DNA of 8,527 nt from an uncultured Verrucomicrobiota bacterium (GTDB lineage Bacteria; Verrucomicrobiota; Kiritimatiellia; RFP12; UBA1067): NCBI GenBank assembly GCA_947305825.1, contig CAMZET010000054.1, positions 1 through 8,527 on the forward strand, written 5' to 3'. Made by a program: the position numbers and the translations under genes. Of the stretch, positions 1-5,829 are shown piece after piece (position 1 is the stretch's first letter; every line of letters begins with the position of its first letter). Under the pieces are notes generated by a model that ran no database searches, had not been told where the DNA came from, and saw only the letters and a program-made list of their open reading frames with translations.

Positions 1-287
1 GCCACGGTCAGGACTCCGCTTTCGACTTTCGCGGAAATCTTTTCCGTGTCGGCCATTTCCGGCAAGTCCACGCTCATGGCGTAATCGCAGCGCTCGAACT
101 CGTTCGCAACGGTCTTGAAGCCGGCGGGCGACTGGTATTTCGAGGCGGTCTTTAGCGATAGCGTGCGGCCCTCGACATGCAGTTCCAGTTCATCTTTCCC
201 GATGCCAGGTATAGTGACTTTCAGTTCATAGGCTTCCGGTTTTTCGGAAAGCACTGCGGACGGTACAACGTAGGTTTTGCAATTCAT
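1..287 (-). CDS. Hsp20/alpha-crystallin family small heat-shock protein (3' end outside window)
   Basis: Small heat-shock proteins are ATP-independent cytoplasmic holdases that bind unfolding proteins. The 95 visible residues form most of an alpha-crystallin domain. It begins almost at once after a very short N-terminal arm (YELKVTIPGIGKDEL, then LELHVEGRTLSL), followed by the typical FERCDYAMSVDLPE strand and KISAKVESGVLTV, which corresponds to the family's G-V/I-L signature. The C-terminal tail, where an I-x-I motif would lie, is beyond position 1. The start is fixed by a strong Shine-Dalgarno (AGGAGG, minus strand, about 295-300) a few bases before ATG at 287. It lies 26 bp downstream of another hsp20 gene on the same strand, so the two are very probably co-transcribed. 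The two proteins differ clearly in sequence, so this is not a recent duplication. Confidence 0.88.
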   Translation of the reverse strand, partial: MNCKTYVVPSAVLSEKPEAYELKVTIPGIGKDELELHVEGRTLSLKTASKYQSPAGFKTVANEFERCDYAMSVDLPEMADTEKISAKVESGVLTV

Positions 288-313
288 GGTGATTCCTCCT
301 TCTTTCTTGAATG

Positions 314-739
314 TTAGCCCTCGATGGCGATGCGGCGTGCGAGGGTGGATTCGGCGCGCGGCAGTTCGATGCGCAGGATGCCGTTGGTGAACTTGGCGTT
401 TGCGCGCGTCTGGTCTACGCGGAACGGCAATTCCAGCCTGCGGCGCCATGCGGGCTCGCGCTTCTCGGTCTGGGCTTGCGCACCGCTCGATTCTCCTTGC
501 GCCTGTTCCGGCGGCCTGTCGGCGATAGTGACGGACTGCGGTTCCAGCGTCAGTTCGACATCCTTTGCCGTCTTGCCGGGGAGCATGACATCGACGATAA
601 CGGCGTCATCGTCCTGCATCACGTTCAGCGGCGGGAAACGGCCGGCGGCGCGGGCGCGTATCGTCTTCAACGCGCGGCTGTCAATGTCCAGCATTTCATC
701 CAGAAAACTCCACGGATTCATGTTTATCAGCGTGTTCAT
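314..739 (-). CDS. Hsp20/alpha-crystallin family small heat-shock protein
   Basis: This is a 141-residue small heat-shock protein, a cytoplasmic chaperone that forms oligomers. The N-terminal arm contains WSFLDEMLDID, resembling the family's hydrophobic N-terminal motif. An alpha-crystallin domain follows from about residue 37 (FPPLNVMQDDDAVIVDVMLPG) to residue 128, including FTNGILRIELP, the family signature. The C-terminus carries an I-x-I motif (IAI, residues 137-139) used to dock onto neighbouring subunits. A charged, Q/E-rich insert at about residues 76-97 lengthens the mid-domain loop. The open frame extends upstream to 832, but the ATG at 739 has the good ribosome site (AAAGGAG, about 747-753) and the domain begins after it. 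The extended form would also run through the promoter. It is the first gene of a two-gene hsp20 unit and has a sigma-54-like promoter upstream. Confidence 0.92.
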   Translation of the reverse strand: MNTLINMNPWSFLDEMLDIDSRALKTIRARAAGRFPPLNVMQDDDAVIVDVMLPGKTAKDVELTLEPQSVTIADRPPEQAQGESSGAQAQTEKREPAWRRRLELPFRVDQTRANAKFTNGILRIELPRAESTLARRIAIEG

Positions 740-784
740 TTCATTTCTCCTTTCGTTCCATTCATTCTTGCGGAACACCCACAG

Positions 785-803
785 TAAAGCACTTGGCGTG
801 CCA
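785..803 (-). promoter_or_regulatory. Sigma-54 (-24/-12) type promoter for the hsp20 pair
   Basis: On the minus strand the sequence reads TGGCACG-CCAA-GTGCTTTA. The sigma-54 consensus is TGGCACG-N4-TTGCW, so this matches the -24 box completely and the -12 box except for one base. The invariant GG and GC are 10 bp apart as required. The predicted transcription start is near 777, about 38 nt before the hsp20 ATG at 739. The site lies in the short gap between the terminator of the preceding gene and hsp20, where a promoter is needed. No activator or sigma-54 gene is in the window, so the assignment rests on sequence match and position. Confidence 0.7.
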
Positions 804-816
804 AAGCCGCCTACAC

Positions 817-863
817 AAAAAGGACGCGCCATCTAGTCCCACAGCGGGACTAGATGGCGCGTC
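817..863 (-). terminator. Rho-independent terminator after the Cys-rich protein gene
   Basis: This is a perfect inverted repeat with 18-bp arms (823-840 and 846-863) and a 5-nt loop (841-845). On the minus strand it is followed by CTTTTTG (822-816), giving a strong GC-rich hairpin plus a T-run. It lies 29 bp past the stop codon of the Cys-rich gene at 892. On the plus strand the hairpin is not followed by a T-run, so termination should be one-directional. It separates the upstream gene block from the hsp20 unit. Confidence 0.9.
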
Positions 864-891
864 ATGAGACAGCCTAAAGGCTTTGTGAAGC

Positions 892-1527
892 TTATTCAGG
901 CTGGACTGCGGCATCAGCCGTGCCATCGGCCGGCGCTGGCGGCGGCGGTGGCGGCGGCGGCGGGCAATCGCCGCAGCACTTCGGGAAGTGGTGGTGCGGA
1001 CGCGGGCCGCGGCGAGCGGCGCAGCCACAGTCGGCCGCGCCAGGAGCGCATTCGCACTTGGTGCCGTCCTTGGCGCAGGGGCAATCGTGCTTCTTCATGA
1101 AGAGCTTGAAGAGCGGTTCGCCTTCGGGAGAATCCGGCGGAAGTATGATTACGCCCTCGCAACCCTCGCAGCAGGTGCACTTCTTGAACTTTGGCATCCT
1201 GTGGTGAGGGCGCGGGCCGCGGTGGCCGTTAGGGCCGCCGCGCAGGGCGCATTTCCCGTCCTGGCAAGGGGCGGAACAGGCAGCGCCGCAACGGCATCCT
1301 TCGCCGCATATGCAGGGCTTGCCCGCCTTGCATTCGCACACGGGAACCGCAGCGGCCGGTGCGGCCTCGGCGGGTGCTGCAGGCTGCGCGCCGCACGAGC
1401 ACCCTTCTCCGCAGACGCATGGCTCGCCCGCCTTGCATTCGCACGCGACGGCCGAATCGACCGCTGCCTCCTGCGCAAACAGGATGCCGGCTGCAGTCAT
1501 CGCAGCCGCCAAAATCACTTTTTTCAT
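892..1527 (-). CDS. Secreted cysteine-rich, metallothionein-like protein (unknown function)
   Basis: I do not recognise this 211-residue protein as a named family. It starts with a clear signal peptide (MKKVILAAAMTAAGILFA, probable cleavage near residue 18), so it should be exported. The mature part has 28 cysteines, mostly as CxC or CxxC. Two 19-residue repeats at residues 29-47 and 64-82 have the pattern CECKAGxPCxCGEGCxCGA and are separated by an Ala/Pro linker. Further Cys clusters lie at residues 84-93, 117-123, 149-169 and 184-188. Two RGPRPHH motifs (about 103-109 and 173-179) each precede a Cys cluster and add histidines. The C-terminus has nine consecutive prolines (189-197). The density of Cys and His suggests binding of soft or transition metals, as in metallothioneins, but this is inference. 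The ATG at 1527 has an AAAGGA ribosome site. The gene follows ugd by 42 bp and ends before a strong terminator. Confidence 0.82.
   Translation of the reverse strand: MKKVILAAAMTAAGILFAQEAAVDSAVACECKAGEPCVCGEGCSCGAQPAAPAEAAPAAAVPVCECKAGKPCICGEGCRCGAACSAPCQDGKCALRGGPNGHRGPRPHHRMPKFKKCTCCEGCEGVIILPPDSPEGEPLFKLFMKKHDCPCAKDGTKCECAPGAADCGCAARRGPRPHHHFPKCCGDCPPPPPPPPPAPADGTADAAVQPE
1282..1443 (-). repeat. Two-copy direct repeat inside the Cys-rich gene
   Basis: Two 57-bp units at 1387-1443 and 1282-1338 are 47/57 identical by direct comparison, including an identical final 18 bp (plus-strand 1426-1443 and 1321-1338). They encode the two 19-residue Cys-rich units, which are 16/19 identical, separated by a 48-bp Ala/Pro-coding linker. 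This looks like an in-frame tandem duplication that has since diverged. Confidence 0.85.
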
Positions 1528-1569
1528 GTCATTTTCCTTTCTCTAGAGTTTTAACAAATCCGGTTGCTT

Positions 1570-2922
1570 CTACTTGCCGATATTCAATACCTTGAAGCCG
1601 ATGGAGCGCAGTGCGCCGGCGTCGAGGCAATTGCGCGTGTCAAAGACGAGCGCCGGCTTGCGCATGCTCTCGTAGAGACGCTTCCAGTCAAGCGACGGAT
1701 AGTGGCGCCAGTCGGTCATGACAACGATGGCGTCGGCATCCTTCGCCGCCTTGTATTCATCTTCTTCGTAGACAATTCCGCTGAGGTCGGAAAGGTCGCG
1801 GCGGGCGTTGACAAGCGCCTTCGGGTCGGTAATCGTCAGGCGCACGTGCTCCTCGGCGAGAAGCCGCGCGACCGTGCCGGCCGGCGTCTCGCGCGTGTCG
1901 CCCGTATCCGCCTTGAACGCGAATCCGAACAGCGTAATCTTCTTGTTCGCGAGCGTGTTGAACATCTCGCGGAAAAGACGCGACACTATGCGATGCTGCT
2001 GGTGCTCGTTCATCTTTATGACGCCAATCCAGTACTCGGCGGCGGTGTGAAGGCCGAACGTCTCGCAGAGGTATACGAGATTCAAGACGTCCTTCTTGAA
2101 GCAGCTGCCGCCGAAGCCCGGGCCCGCCTTCAGGAACTTCGGGCCGATGCGGCAGTCCGCGCCGACTACCCGCGCCACCTCGTCCACGTCCGCTCCTGTC
2201 GCCTCGCAAAGCCCGGCAATCGCGTTGATGGAACTTACGCGCTGGGCGAGGAAAGCGTTCGCGGCGAGCTTCGTGAGTTCGGCCGACCAGACGTTGGTCG
2301 TGAGGATTTTCTCGCGCGGCACCCAGGCCGCGTAAATATCGACGACTTCCTCGATGGCCGCCTTGCCGGTTTCCGTCTGCGGGCCGCCGATGAGCACGCG
2401 GTCGGGCTCGATGAGGTCGCGAATCGCCGTGCCCTCGGCCAGGAATTCCGGGTTCGAGAGGACGGTGAACTCGTATTGGGCGTGGTCGTTCAAGATGGCG
2501 TCCATCGCAGCGGCGGTGCGCACCGGCAGCGTGGACTTCTCGACGATAATCTTGTCGCCCTTCGCGAAGCCCTTGATTTCGCGCGCGGTCGCCTCCCAGT
2601 ACTGGAGGTCGCTCGCGCGTCCCGCCCCGCGACCAAACATCTTCGTCGGCGTGTTCACGCCCACGAAAATGATGTCGCACTCCTCCACGGCCCCCTTGAT
2701 GTCGGTCGTGAAGAAGAGGTTCTTGCCGCGCACTTCCTTGACTACATCCACGAGACCTGGCTCGTAGATGGGCAGCGCATAGTCATCCGAATTCCACGCC
2801 GCTATGCGCTCGGCGTTTATGTCCACTACCATGACCTTGCGGTCGGGATTCATCTTGGCGATGACGGCCATTGTCGGGCCGCCTATGTAGCCTGCGCCAA
2901 TGCAGACGATATTCTTGTTCAT
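1570..2922 (-). CDS. ugd: UDP-glucose 6-dehydrogenase, animal/plant-like type
   Basis: It oxidises UDP-glucose to UDP-glucuronate with two NAD+ in the cytoplasm, supplying precursors for glycans. The 450 residues cover the whole family. The N-terminal NAD-binding Rossmann fold has GAGYIGGP at residues 9-16. The EKSTLPVR stretch contains Thr131, the NPEFLAEGTA stretch contains Glu163, and Lys218 and Asn222 lie in LTKLAANAFLAQR. The catalytic Cys274 is in GFGGSCFKKD, with Asp278 after it. A C-terminal UDP-binding domain follows (FGFAFKADTGDTRE, about 332-345). Stretches such as VPREKILTTN and CEATGADVDEVA resemble animal and plant UGDH more than the shorter E. coli type. Start ATG at 2922 gives the Rossmann motif its usual N-terminal position, and a GGAG lies rather far upstream. 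The gene lies 57 bp after the kinase gene, so the two are probably co-transcribed. Confidence 0.96.
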   Translation of the reverse strand: MNKNIVCIGAGYIGGPTMAVIAKMNPDRKVMVVDINAERIAAWNSDDYALPIYEPGLVDVVKEVRGKNLFFTTDIKGAVEECDIIFVGVNTPTKMFGRGAGRASDLQYWEATAREIKGFAKGDKIIVEKSTLPVRTAAAMDAILNDHAQYEFTVLSNPEFLAEGTAIRDLIEPDRVLIGGPQTETGKAAIEEVVDIYAAWVPREKILTTNVWSAELTKLAANAFLAQRVSSINAIAGLCEATGADVDEVARVVGADCRIGPKFLKAGPGFGGSCFKKDVLNLVYLCETFGLHTAAEYWIGVIKMNEHQQHRIVSRLFREMFNTLANKKITLFGFAFKADTGDTRETPAGTVARLLAEEHVRLTITDPKALVNARRDLSDLSGIVYEEDEYKAAKDADAIVVMTDWRHYPSLDWKRLYESMRKPALVFDTRNCLDAGALRSIGFKVLNIGK

Positions 2923-2979
2923 TTGCTTCGTTTACTCCAAAACTCCTGCACTTGCCAAAAGTTCCGTTCGCGCGGCATC

Positions 2980-4014
2980 TCACGAATAGCGGCGCACAAT
3001 CGCCTCGTATTCCTCGGCCTGCTCTTCCATGGACTGGACCATCTTGAACTGCGTACGGCAGCGCACGAGGTTGTGGTCTTCGTAGGCGGTGCGGAAATAG
3101 GTGTCGCCGGCGAGGTAGTCTGTCAGGAAGCGGATGCCGATAGTAAGGGTGATGAGACGCCCGGAGAACGCGAGGTTCGCCTTTTCGGCGTCGGTGAGGA
3201 ACTTCGCCTGGGCGAGGTAGCCCTTGACAAGAGCCTCGAAATATTCCTTCTTGGAATAGACCTTGGAGAGGTCCTTCTCGTCTTCGGCGGCGGCGGCGGA
3301 AGAAGTGCGGACCATGTCGCCGAAGTCGTAGAGCGCGGAGCCCGGCATCGTGGTGTCGAGGTCGATGACGACGTTCGAGCCGTCAGGCGCGAGCATGACA
3401 TTGTTGATTTTGGTGTCGTTGTGGGTGACGCGCTCCGGGATTTCGCCGGTGGCCATCATGTTGACGATTCTGGCGGCCTGTTCGCGGCGTTCGTCGACGA
3501 AAGCGAGTTCGGCGGCGACAGAAGCCTTGCGGCCCTTGACATCGGCGGCGGCGGCCTCGTCCAGGAGGCGGAGGCGGTCGACGGTGTTGTGGAACTTCGG
3601 GATGATGTCGTCCAGGCGCGGCGGCGGTATGTCGGCCAAATCATTCTGGAACTTGGCGAAAGCGCCCGCCACCAGCTCGGCCTGCGCCGGATTCGTCACG
3701 AGGTCTACGGACGTGTAGCCCTCCAGAAACGCGTAGAGACGCCACGGATTCTCGTAGCCCACCACCTCGAGAGACTTGACGCCCTTATCTTTCAGGAACG
3801 AAGTCACGCGGCAGATGTTGTTCTTGAGGAGAACCGGGTCGAAAATGTCGGTGTTTACCCTCTGGAGAATGAAGCGGACGCCCCTTTTGGTCTCGACCTT
3901 GAAAGTGTCGTTGATGTGGCCGGAACCGTAGCGAGAGACGTCGGTCTGGTCTGTGACGCCCATGGAAGCGAGGGCGGCTGCGAGTTCTTCCTGCGAGTAG
4001 TTGCGGTTGCTCAT
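2980..4014 (-). CDS. APH-fold phosphotransferase, probable N-acetylhexosamine 1-kinase-like sugar kinase
   Basis: This 344-residue protein has the aminoglycoside-phosphotransferase/choline-kinase fold. The N-lobe has YGSGHINDTF (residues 29-38, nucleotide loop) and FILQRVN (48-54). The catalytic loop is HNDTKINN (198-205) with catalytic Asp200 and metal-binding Asn205. The metal-binding Asp218 lies in VIDLDTTMPGSALYDFGDMVR (from 216). The HNDTK and DLDTTMPG-YDFGD forms resemble N-acetylhexosamine 1-kinase (NahK), which phosphorylates GlcNAc/GalNAc at C1, rather than antibiotic-modifying enzymes. The exact substrate is an inference from these motifs and from the following UDP-sugar gene. Start ATG at 4014 has AGGA 8 bases upstream. 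The gap to the upstream carboxypeptidase gene is 67 bp, enough for a promoter, but I see no convincing one and no terminator. An anabolic or salvage role in activating amino sugars is likely. Confidence 0.85.
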   Translation of the reverse strand: MSNRNYSQEELAAALASMGVTDQTDVSRYGSGHINDTFKVETKRGVRFILQRVNTDIFDPVLLKNNICRVTSFLKDKGVKSLEVVGYENPWRLYAFLEGYTSVDLVTNPAQAELVAGAFAKFQNDLADIPPPRLDDIIPKFHNTVDRLRLLDEAAAADVKGRKASVAAELAFVDERREQAARIVNMMATGEIPERVTHNDTKINNVMLAPDGSNVVIDLDTTMPGSALYDFGDMVRTSSAAAAEDEKDLSKVYSKKEYFEALVKGYLAQAKFLTDAEKANLAFSGRLITLTIGIRFLTDYLAGDTYFRTAYEDHNLVRCRTQFKMVQSMEEQAEEYEAIVRRYS

Positions 4015-4081
4015 TGGAATGTTCCTGTTTTGTTGTTGTATATTGGAAATCGGGTTGTAGCGGATTTATTGCCGTGCGCGG

Positions 4082-4972
4082 CTACCAGTCGATGGCGCCG
4101 AGGGCGTCGGAGAGGAGGCGGCCGGCGTGGAGTTCGCGTTCCTGCCTGGAAGCGGAGCCGACGACGACGACGAGTGCGCGCTTGCCGTTGCGCACTCCGG
4201 TCAGGACGATTGACGAGCCGCCGGCGTCGATGTAGCCCGTCTTGAGGCCGTCGACCTCCGGCATCTTGACGCCGGCTTTGGCGTCCCAGAGGAAATGGTT
4301 GTGGTTGCGCAGGGTGAGCGGAGCGCCGCCGCGGCCGGGGATAGTGATGCTCACGAGACTCGTGTAGCGGAGCATTTCGGGCTGTTCGATGAGGATTGCG
4401 CGACCGAGTATGGCCATGTCACGCGCGGTGGAGCGGTCGAACCCGCGTTTCGAGCCCCTGGGCGGCGGCAGACCGTTCGGCGAAGCGAATGTAGTGCCGT
4501 TCATGCCGAGGCGGCGCGCTTCCGCGTTCATCATCCCGACGAACCCTTCCACCGTGCCGCCGACACGCTCCGCTATCATCACGGCTACGTCGTTGGCGCT
4601 CTTGACCATCAACGCCTTGAGCGCGTTGTCCACGCTGATTTTCTCGCCTACGGCCAAATCTATTTTCGAAGGTTCTTCTTGTGAGGAACGCTTGCTCTGG
4701 ACAAGAGAATCATTCAGGGAAACAGACCCTGCGGCGACGGCCTTCAGAAGAAGCCTGGCCGTCATGAGCTTGGTGCAGGACGCCGGGTAGCATTCGCGTT
4801 CTGCCGCATCGGAAAGGAGCACCCTGCCGGTTATGGCGTCAAGCGCAATCGCGCCGACGTAAGGCGAGCGGCGATGGGCGGTCTGCGGCGGGACGGCGGC
4901 GCTTGCGGCGGTTGCCGACAAGAGCGCCGCCGCCGCCAGCGCGCGCACTGCAATTCTTGTTCTGCTCGACAC
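4082..4972 (-). CDS. D-alanyl-D-alanine carboxypeptidase, S11 family (PBP5-like, peptidase domain only)
   Basis: It removes the terminal D-Ala from peptidoglycan pentapeptides in the periplasm and is a penicillin-binding enzyme. From the GTG at 4972 it has 296 residues. There is a signal peptide (arginine-rich start, then ALAAAALLSATAASA, cleavage near residue 25). All three active-site motifs are present: SCTK with Ser65/Lys68, SAN at 125-127, and KTG at 244-246 in DGLKTGYID. The protein ends soon after the catalytic domain, lacking the extra beta domain and amphipathic membrane anchor of E. coli PBP5, so it is probably soluble or loosely attached. The open frame continues upstream to 5278, but that part overlaps the preceding gene. 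GTG at 4972 gives a normal signal peptide and a 26-bp gap. Its ribosome site (AGGCGG) is only moderate, leaving some doubt about the exact start. Confidence 0.93.
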   Translation of the reverse strand: MSSRTRIAVRALAAAALLSATAASAAVPPQTAHRRSPYVGAIALDAITGRVLLSDAAERECYPASCTKLMTARLLLKAVAAGSVSLNDSLVQSKRSSQEEPSKIDLAVGEKISVDNALKALMVKSANDVAVMIAERVGGTVEGFVGMMNAEARRLGMNGTTFASPNGLPPPRGSKRGFDRSTARDMAILGRAILIEQPEMLRYTSLVSITIPGRGGAPLTLRNHNHFLWDAKAGVKMPEVDGLKTGYIDAGGSSIVLTGVRNGKRALVVVVGSASRQERELHAGRLLSDALGAIDW

Positions 4973-4998
4973 GGGACGCCGCCTGACTTGCTTGCTTC

Positions 4999-5829
4999 TT
5001 ACTTCACGAAGTTGCGAGTCGCCTTCGTCAGCGTCTTCCACAGCGTCGTCTGGTCGTCGGCCTCGATGAGCGCTTTGCGGACTTCCGGCTTCTGCAAGGC
5101 GTTTATCAGATCGGAGAGAAGCCGCAGGTAGAATGCCGACACAGCCACTGGAATCGCCGACAGGAAGATGATGTTCGCCTTCTTGCCCTCGCCCCAGTCC
5201 ACGCCTTCGCGGCTGACGCCCATCGCGAACGTCAGACCCCCGCCTTCGACGCCGCGTACGTGCGGAAACGCGAAGCATCCGCCCATGCCCGTCGGCAGAA
5301 TCGTCTCGCGGTCCATCGCCGCCGCCGCAAGCGCCCCGGCGTTAGTTATGAACTCGTTCGTCTCCATCGCCTTGGCAAGCTCGCCTATCACGTCCGCCTT
5401 CGTCGCCGCCTTCATGTCTGGCAGCATGAGCTCCTCGGCGCTGAAACGCGAAACCCCGGTGCGCACCTCGTCGCGGTCAGGCTTCTCGGCAATGTTGCGC
5501 GGGCTCTCCATGTCATCGGCGAAAAGCACCCTTCCGCAGTTGATGCATGTGACCAGATGCTGCGCCATGCGCACCTGCTGCGCCTGCGCAATCGGCACCT
5601 GCATGCCGCAGCCGGAACAGACGTTGCCGGAGAGCGCCGCCATCACGACGTGGTTGCGCTTGTAGAGACGGTCGAAGATGCCGCCGGCCTGCGGACCGAG
5701 CTTGCCGCGCAGTTCATCGATGGAATCGTTGAGCGAGTCCATGTGGCTGCCGTCGCCCGTCTGGTGGTACTCGTCTCGTATTAGGACGAGCTCCTGAAGC
5801 TGGCGCATAGCGTTTATCTGGCTCTTCAT
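4999..5829 (-). CDS. C4 zinc-ribbon protein fused to a PTS EIIA (PtsN/fructose-type) domain
   Basis: This 276-residue fusion has two parts. Residues 1-66 are largely helical, and a C4 zinc ribbon follows with CSGCGMQVP (Cys71, Cys74) and CINCGRVLF (Cys95, Cys98). This resembles the C-terminal end of the CdsZ/zf-RING_7 family, but with a much shorter coiled-coil arm. After a charged linker, residues 130-276 form a PTS EIIA type-2 domain with the phospho-accepting His190 in AFPHVRG. EIIA domains of this kind accept phosphate from HPr and either pass it to sugar permeases or, as in PtsN, act as regulators. No permease domain or gene is in the window, so regulation is the more likely role. Start ATG at 5829 has a strong AGGAGG and overlaps the upstream gene's stop by 4 bp (ATGA), so translation is probably coupled. 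Confidence 0.88.
   Translation of the reverse strand: MKSQINAMRQLQELVLIRDEYHQTGDGSHMDSLNDSIDELRGKLGPQAGGIFDRLYKRNHVVMAALSGNVCSGCGMQVPIAQAQQVRMAQHLVTCINCGRVLFADDMESPRNIAEKPDRDEVRTGVSRFSAEELMLPDMKAATKADVIGELAKAMETNEFITNAGALAAAAMDRETILPTGMGGCFAFPHVRGVEGGGLTFAMGVSREGVDWGEGKKANIIFLSAIPVAVSAFYLRLLSDLINALQKPEVRKALIEADDQTTLWKTLTKATRNFVK

Noticed and set aside
793..804. Short inverted repeat TTGGC-GT-GCCAA as a repressor operator
   Set aside because: The arms are only 5 bp and the bases are fully accounted for by the -24/-12 promoter match, so the symmetry is probably chance.
873..886. Small hairpin AGCC-TAAA-GGCT as a second terminator
   Set aside because: The stem is only about 4-5 bp and has no T-run on the minus strand. 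The hairpin at 823-863 is far stronger.
937..963. GGC-rich run as a simple-sequence repeat or G-quadruplex
   Set aside because: It is the coding sequence for nine prolines at the C-terminus of the Cys-rich protein and needs no separate explanation, although slippage there is possible.
988..1554. A 188-codon plus-strand frame opposite the Cys-rich gene
   Set aside because: The minus frame has a signal peptide, a ribosome site, ordered Cys repeats and a terminator. The plus frame is a low-complexity Ala/Arg shadow without a ribosome site.
2980..4014. Aminoglycoside resistance kinase
   Set aside because: The fold is shared, but the HNDTK and DLDTTMPG-YDFGD motifs resemble hexosamine 1-kinases and the neighbours are sugar-nucleotide and cell-wall genes.
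1564..4245. An 893-codon plus-strand open frame
   Set aside because: It lies antisense to ugd and the kinase gene, both with complete family motifs. Long antisense frames arise from codon bias in GC-rich DNA. Its translation shows no recognisable domain and is rich in Arg/Val/Ala as expected of a shadow.
4973..5278. N-terminal extension of the carboxypeptidase frame
   Set aside because: These 102 codons overlap the zinc-ribbon/EIIA gene in another frame and would bury the signal peptide. GTG at 4972 is the better start.
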